Positions 57,780 through 64,000 of a DNA stretch of 64,000 nucleotides are shown here, one piece after another. Source of the stretch: Corythucha ciliata. Lineage: Eukaryota > Arthropoda > Insecta > Hemiptera > Tingidae. The notes below the pieces were generated by a model that saw nothing but the letters and a program-made list of their open reading frames with translations, searched no databases and was not told the DNA's origin. Every line of letters starts with the position of its first letter. Position 1 is the first letter of the stretch. The translations under genes were made by a program, and so were the position numbers. Location: assembly GCA_038030265.1 (NCBI GenBank), contig CM075938.1, positions 43,021,189 to 43,085,188 of the forward strand. The letters run 5' to 3'.

Positions 57780-60700
57780 CTGTAACATTATCAGATCAAA
57801 GACAAATTACTAATTAACACAAAGTTATAAGATTGGTTTAAAAGTCAGTGACGGTAGAATGACACAGGGGCATAATAATGAATAGACGACCTCTCCTGAC
57901 CTTACCGAGCATCATACAATTCTCTCTGTAAAATTCAGACTCTTGATTGTGAGAGGTGATTTGTGCTCTGCAGGTTGTGATTGTGTGGGAAGGGGAGGTG
58001 GTAACAGCGGAGCTCTCTCGTTCTCTCCTCCTCTCTCTCTACACCGCTTTTTGCTGACTTCGCTGATTTTAATTAGCGTTATCTACCCACCCCTCTTCTT
58101 CTCATATTCTCTCTTTTTACACGGCCACATTGTACTCCCATTTGGTTTCATGTAACTCGAGCACAGTACATTCCCTCTCCACCCTTCTTTGCCATCTCAT
58201 TCACAGGGGAACTCTCATTGTCAGGTTTATTTTTCCCATTGTCCGTGTAGTTGTCACCCTCCTATCTAACCGAGGACTGCCATTTGCAGTTAATTTGTGT
58301 AACTAAATTAGCACCTTAATATGTGACTTCATTTAGGCAGTTTATTAACATTTCCACAGTCATAGTATGTTTTTTTTCTTTTAGCGCTTTAGACACTGCT
58401 CCTATACCTATTTCTTTTTAGGATATCACCTTGAGCCGTCTCCATTCAGATAAAAAGAAAAATCTCGCGCCCCATTGCCTTTGGAGCGCAACTTTTCCGT
58501 GTAGTTACTCTTTAACAGTCGCCTTTTATTTCTTAGAACTCTACTGTTTTCTGAGACGCTTGGTAGGGAGGAGCGGGTGGAAGTTAGCGTGCCGTGTTCT
58601 TTCTTACCGCACGAAAAGATGATACCCTAAAAAGTCTTTCCGCCCCGGTGTTTTTTTATCTGATGTTAACTTCTGTTTCTTACTATAAGGTAGAAGATTG
58701 GCTGGTGGGAGGGGGAAAACTATTGATGGAAATGACAACAGTAGTCCGTCTGCTTTAGAACTTCTTTCCTCTTTTCACATAGAAATCTTGAGTTTATTGA
58801 GTGATGAGGGCTGGGCTGCTCCACTTGCATTGGAAGAAACGGCCAATACAGTGTGATTTCTTTGGATATAAATATTAAAATTTGATAAATAATACATTTT
58901 TAAAATTTAAAAACAATATTATTATACGAGTCAGATTTTTACACATAAAATGAGGGGTTCGGAAGGGGCTCTGTTAGAGTCTTTAGGTGATTTGTCACGC
59001 GGGTAGATCCCTCCTGGTCGGTGCAACGTAGTAAAATTGGCGGTCGTTTCGAGCCTCCGCCTACGCTATAAAACAGAAGAACGAGCGCTAGTTGATGGGT
59101 TGGCATGTGGCGGGGTGAGGTGGAAAAGTGAAACAGGAGGGAAACCTGGCTCTCCTCACTCTTCTCCGTCATAAAAAGGAGAGACATTAAGTGACTGAGA
59201 GCCTTTTTCCCCTACTTGGAACAATTTCAACTTGGTTAGGGCAGGACGTTATAGAGGTGATTTTTGAAAGGCAGTTGTTGACAGGGCTGGAGGGGTAATG
59301 TAGAAGCTTCCCTGTCATTTTCTCCACTCATTTCCTAACGGGAGTTTCCTTTCATTTTTTTTTCTCATTCGAAAAGTGTCATTGCTTCAAGTTGCAGTTT
59401 ACCCAACGTGTTCCCAACACTTCTCCTCCCTGTAGCTATTGTCGTTCTTTTTCATCCATGGTGGTGCTACCTCCCATCCACCCAAGACTGATGCAGATGG
59501 AGCTTTCTTTGCCAGTCTTCTGAACTTAACTCAAACTCCGGCAGTTTCTTGGTATCTTTGCCTTATCATCTAGTTAAAAACCCAATCCCTCCCAATCGCA
59601 GAGTGATTTATACGAAGGATCTATCAATTTATCCCCCGTCTTGGAGCAAAGACTAATGCAAAAGTATTACAACTGAATTCAAGGCAATGCGTCATCAAAA
59701 AGAAAGAAAAAAGTGCGTGCCAGCTCCGACGCGCGTTTTTTCGGAATTTCCTTCCGTATGAACGTAAGACCTAAAAATCCCTATTTTCCCATCTTCAAGC
59801 TTTTCAGGTGCCTCCTCAGAAGAATCTGTCTACCCCCCTCGCCACTATCACGGCACCATTCTGATTATTACTTATTTAACGCATTTTTTAACGGAATGGA
59901 ACATTTTGATAGTGCCGACCTTGTACATTTGGCGTCCTATAGATGCTGTTAATTAGCGTCGTCGACATCGAAACGATATCGTAGCGCTCTAGAATGTTCG
60001 CCACCTAAGGTAAGGCACCCTAAGGCAGCTGCAATTTAAGTTATGTGACAAAAAACGCGAAAAAAGGCGGCCCAAAAACCACGTTTTTCTATAGCTCGGG
60101 AACTATGTAGTCCAATTTTTTTTCTATATGAAACGATCCGAAAGCTGATTGAATTTTCTATCAGATCTATTATGTAAAAATTTCATTTGAAGATTAACGT
60201 AAGACACGGCCGTAACGTCAAACAATTTGAAATTTTCTGAAAAAAAGAGTTTTTTTTGGTCACATTTCGCTTTCTGCCTTCAACATTCTGTACAGAGCGA
60301 TGAAAACAGGTTTTGTTTCAAAAAAGGTGGGGATAAATCCACCAACTTTGTCCAAAAATGTCGAAACTCAGCAAATCACCAGTATTATGGGTAGCGTCAT
60401 AGATTGCATCACTCAACTGAGAGTTGAACTATTTGTATTTTTTCCCACATTTTGCCAAAAGCGGCTAAAAATTACCATTTATAAAAAAAAAATCAATACT
60501 GGTGAAACGGCTGGGTCAATTGTGACAAAAGAAAAAAATTTTCGACGCAGAACACATACAATTTTCTGTAGAATGCGTCATTGAGGAGTTGCAAGCAAAA
60601 CACTGAAAAAAAGTGCCAAGAATTAGCAGTTTTTCCCGTTTTTTTTTTTTTTTGTCGAAACGCACAAGGAAATTTTGTTGGATCTTTTCAGATTCGTGTT

Positions 60701-61429
60701 CCTCACCCCCCCCCCCCCCCAACATAGAATAAAGTGGAAAAAATCTAAGGCGAGATTTTTTTCCACGTGTGGTTTTTTTATACGTTTTGACTGGACTAAA
60801 AATATGTTTTGGGTTAATCTGGATTCTATGATCGAATCTATCCTGGTTTTCCCCCTGAATCCATGTCATGAAATACATTTCTCGCGATCCCCCAGTCCCC
60901 ATGCCACTTAAGACCCCGATGAAAGATGACAAATGAGGACGACTACATAGAGTGGGGGGAGGGTAATGGTGGTGGCACACTGTCGCCATTATGTGGTTTG
61001 TCAATCAGACGTGGACCTAGAGTTTGATTCAATAATAAGGGAGAGGGGCGCACAAAAAAGTCCCCTCTCCAAAGCCCCAAGAAACCGAAATATTCAGCTC
61101 AATAAAATATAATTTATCCCCTTAGCCCTTAGGTGATACTGCTTGACCACGAAACTACCAGCTGAGCCACGAAACGCGAGACGAGACGATTATTGAGTCA
61201 AAAACCGCTAATTTCGCTCACTGAAACAAAAAATTCAGCCACGAAAACAGGTATATATAGCCACCGAGACAGTTTGGTCAAGGAACTGCAGCTCACGACC
61301 CCCCCCCCCCCGTATATTCGCATCCATCCACAAGCACATGGCAAGAGAGTAAAATTGGAAAGCCCGCACTGCCTGTCTTTAGCCTGTTGTTCGATTTGAA
61401 AGTATGGACAACCAAGTTTCCGATTTTTC
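57780..61429. other. Probable robo upstream intron, no exon found
   Basis: I looked on the minus strand for Ig1 hallmarks (PPRIVEHP, YxCxARN) and found none. The 82-codon minus ORF at 58939-59187 contains a hydrophobic MPTHQLALVLLFYSV start but no link to robo. Poly-C runs occur at 60708-60720 and 61299-61310. Confidence 0.4.
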
Positions 61430-61945
61430 CGTGAATTAGAGATTTTGTTTTTGAAATTCATCGAAAAACCACAAATAAGCGATTTTTTTTTTCAATTTCA
61501 GACACGAACTGGCGAAGTTTCTCAATTTTAGTCGAAACAGTTTTGTCTCCACTTCAGCGGAGAATTAGCGCTTTATATTAATTGTAGCCACTTTGCGTAT
61601 TATTTTTACTTTGGCCGTGAATTAATGCTTTTTCAGCCCAGCCCAGCTTTTTTTTTTAAATTGTAGCAGCAAATTAATGCATTTTCTCAATTTTAGCCCC
61701 GAAGTAGCGTTTTTTTTCAATTTTAGCTAGCCAAATGAGAGCTTTTCTTAAATAGCTGTGAATTAGAGCTTCCTCCGGTTTTAGCACCGAATTAGCGCTT
61801 TTTCCCAATTTTAGCAGCGAGTTATTAAAGGTATGCCCATGATTTATTGCTTTTTATCATCTTTGGGCGCGTTGTTGTCTCCAGAATCCGCAGATTGGCG
61901 TTTTCTGCTTTTTTTTTTTCGAACTCACAATTTTAGCCCCGAATG
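61430..61945 (-). repeat. Diverged tandem array (family B, inverted)
   Basis: Units TTCTCAATTTTAGCCCCGAA then TTAGCGCTTTT are the reverse complement of family B. Confidence 0.7.
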
Positions 61946-64000
61946 AATGCTATTATTGGAATTTCAATCCAAAATTCGATAACATTAAACCTAAAAATCC
62001 CTATTTTATATATTCAAGCGTTTAAAGAGTCTCTAAATCCGCACGCTTCTGCCCCCCGCCCGTATAAGCACGCTACTGATTATCTATACATATATTACTT
62101 TTTTCAAGGAAATTTGTTTAGCGGGATGGAATACATTTGACGGATTTTCGAAAGAATTTCGGGCTTGACTTGACAGGAAAAGTAAAATGTCAGTTGGCAA
62201 CGCTGTTTGGGGTATCAACAATTCAACAGCCTGGCCTGCTTGGCCGATGCGTTCACTTCGTATTAAAGTTCCACTGAACGTTCATTTTTTCCTTTCTAAG
62301 GGACCCTGACGCTCGGAGGATTCCCACCCGCATCCGGCTGCATTCCACAAATTTCAACTGTCTGGGGAGCTCATAAATAAGCCGCGTCCGGGTAAAATTT
62401 TTGCTGAAATAGCAAATGAAACAAAACTGAGTATCATTGGGTTTTTCGTCACGGGAAATCCAAAATTTGAAACGGATTGTCAATCAGTTTAGGTGTTGAA
62501 AGAGTTATCAGCGTGATTTCGGCGTTCGGGTCCGTTTTCAGGGGCAGCATGAAATTCCCCGATGATGGTGGCCACCGGTCAAACATAATCAATCATTGAA
62601 AAATAATTTAATATTTTCTTAGGGAATCGATTCGTCATTCACCGACAGACAATTAAGTACCTAAATCATCATCATATTTCTTCACTAATTTTTGTTTTCA
62701 TGGTCTCATTTCGGATTTTTTGCTTCCTGAATATTCTACGGGCGTGTATGTTGTTTGCTTGCAACAATATTGCTTTCAGAATGTGATATTGGTCCCGGAA
62801 AAGCATCTCATTCAGCAACAAAAAAAGGCAAAAATATGCCCTTCCCCTTCCCAAACCATTCTTTTTCTTTGTCAACCCTTGTTTATTTCCAAGTCTTTAG
62901 TGTAATCGTTAGAAGTATCTTCTCATTTTCTGACATCGAAATTATTTCTGAGACAAGCCCCTCACAATTCTTCTTTTCGAGTGACTCCAGCTGCTCCCCC
63001 TCCGTTTTCAAGTCACGGAGAGCGTTGAAAATGAGGAACAATTAAAAGATAATGAGAACGATCAATTTAAATCAAAAATGAAATACAAGGGAAACAACTA
63101 AGGTACTGTTCCCTCTCCCGGCCATCAAGATGGAGCTGGGGTTTTGAAGCAAGAAATTTTGCCTTCTCTCTGCTAACAAGATTTATGAAAGAGCCAGCCA
63201 GGATGGAGCAAAGAATAAGTTCCGAGAGCATCTTAAACCCTTTTTTAAAGCTTTTTAATGGTGAGTGACTAATGAATACCTACACACTTTTCTTTTTCTT
63301 TAAAAAATAAATTTGTTAATGGGACGGGATAAAAATGATGATGGTAAGCGGGGAAACGAAGAACAGAACAGGGTAACAGGGGTGGGTTGAATAGAGAGAA
63401 CAAGCTCAAGGCCTGTTCAAGCAAGTTGGACAAATTTGGGTTTGGGAATTTGGGGAGGGCTTTAATTAATGCCAAGATACAGTTTTCTTTAAAACTCTTT
63501 CTCTGCCCTGCACTGAGAGAGGAAAATACTTAAAAGTAGCAGCTGCTGCAAGGAATTTAATTGTGCTGCACGAGAGAAAGAGAAGAGAGGTTGATTAATG
63601 AATTTGCCGGATATTTAAATATTTGGTTAATAAATATTAAAAATTAACAAAGGAATGTTTTCAGTTGGATTATGTGTTCAAACAAACGATGGTTGACCTA
63701 CTGAGCAGAATTCGTTTCGTGATAGAGAACAATTTACGGAGTTGGGGAGTTTTAATTTTGTTTTCGCTTGACCTATGCGGATAAAGTGGCTATTTTCACC
63801 ATGGTAACCTCACGACGAAAGAAGCACTTTAAAGAAACGCATGTTATTTGCTTACTTTACGTCACGGAGTGAACGAAAGTACTTTACGTCACTGCTAGGA
63901 GTGATGAAATAGTATATTACACAACGAGTGAGGGAAGTGAGATTTGGCACGCGAGTTGTATTTGGCTCACGATACGCAGCGAAAACCAGCGAGGCAATTC
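61946..64000. other. Right flank, no gene seen
   Basis: Short ORFs only. The last 85 bases (63915-64000) are a copy of the dispersed repeat at 29872-29960. Confidence 0.45.
63915..63995. repeat. Dispersed repeat, copy of 29872-29960
   Basis: It has ACACAACGAGTGAGGGAAGTG, split from GCACGCGAGTT and TTTGGCTCACGA, as in the earlier copy. It runs to the window edge. Confidence 0.7.

Noticed and set aside
58939..59187. Possible signal-peptide exon for robo
   Set aside because: Hydrophobic start only; no matching Ig1 exon lies between it and Ig2, so the link is unsupported.
61120..61180. tRNA-like A box (minus GTGGCTCAGCTGGTAG)
   Set aside because: No matching B box or T arm at the expected distance; at most a fragment.
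7020..61945. CRISPR-like arrays from the 30-bp periodicity
   Set aside because: Units are contiguous and diverged, without identical repeats separated by unique spacers, and the DNA is animal.

Overview
The window is animal nuclear DNA, most likely from an invertebrate and plausibly an arthropod. It holds intron-split genes with GT-AG junctions, a Jockey-type non-LTR retrotransposon, and receptor families found across animals. Small introns cluster at 51-80 bases, while a few are kilobases long and filled with repeats. The species cannot be named from the sequence.

Three genes can be assembled exon by exon with matching splice phases. (1) An adenosine-type G-protein-coupled receptor on the minus strand has five coding exons between 33627 and 9140 and encodes 363 residues. 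Its two giant introns (8.4 and 14.7 kb) hold most of the repeats on the left half. (2) A seven-exon gene on the plus strand, 37373-39865, encodes a predicted 411-residue protein with a signal peptide and a C-terminal membrane helix. I do not recognise its family. (3) The 3' part of a roundabout (Robo) axon-guidance receptor lies on the minus strand, with thirteen exons from 57779 to 50972. They cover Ig2 to Ig5, three fibronectin III domains, the membrane helix and a short tail. Exons for the signal peptide and Ig1 were not found and probably lie beyond the right edge.

The left end (about 430-4020, minus) carries a decayed Jockey-clade element with gag-like ORF1 and endonuclease/RT ORF2. Fragments of similar elements lie near 45.2-45.9 kb and 48.8-49.0 kb. 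Several fold-back or MITE-like elements, two tRNA-related sequences and dispersed repeats occur between genes and in introns.

The most striking non-genic feature is a set of very diverged tandem arrays with a period near 30 bp. Five sequence families are interspersed through introns and intergenic DNA in both orientations. They cover roughly 11-12 kb and account for much of the expansion of the long introns.

Layout: 0.4-4.0 retroelement; 4.0-9.1 intergenic with arrays; 9.1-33.6 adenosine receptor; 33.7-37.4 arrays; 37.4-39.9 unknown membrane-protein gene; 39.9-51.0 intergenic with arrays, RT fragments and MITEs; 51.0-57.8 robo; 57.8-64.0 probable robo upstream intron or flank.
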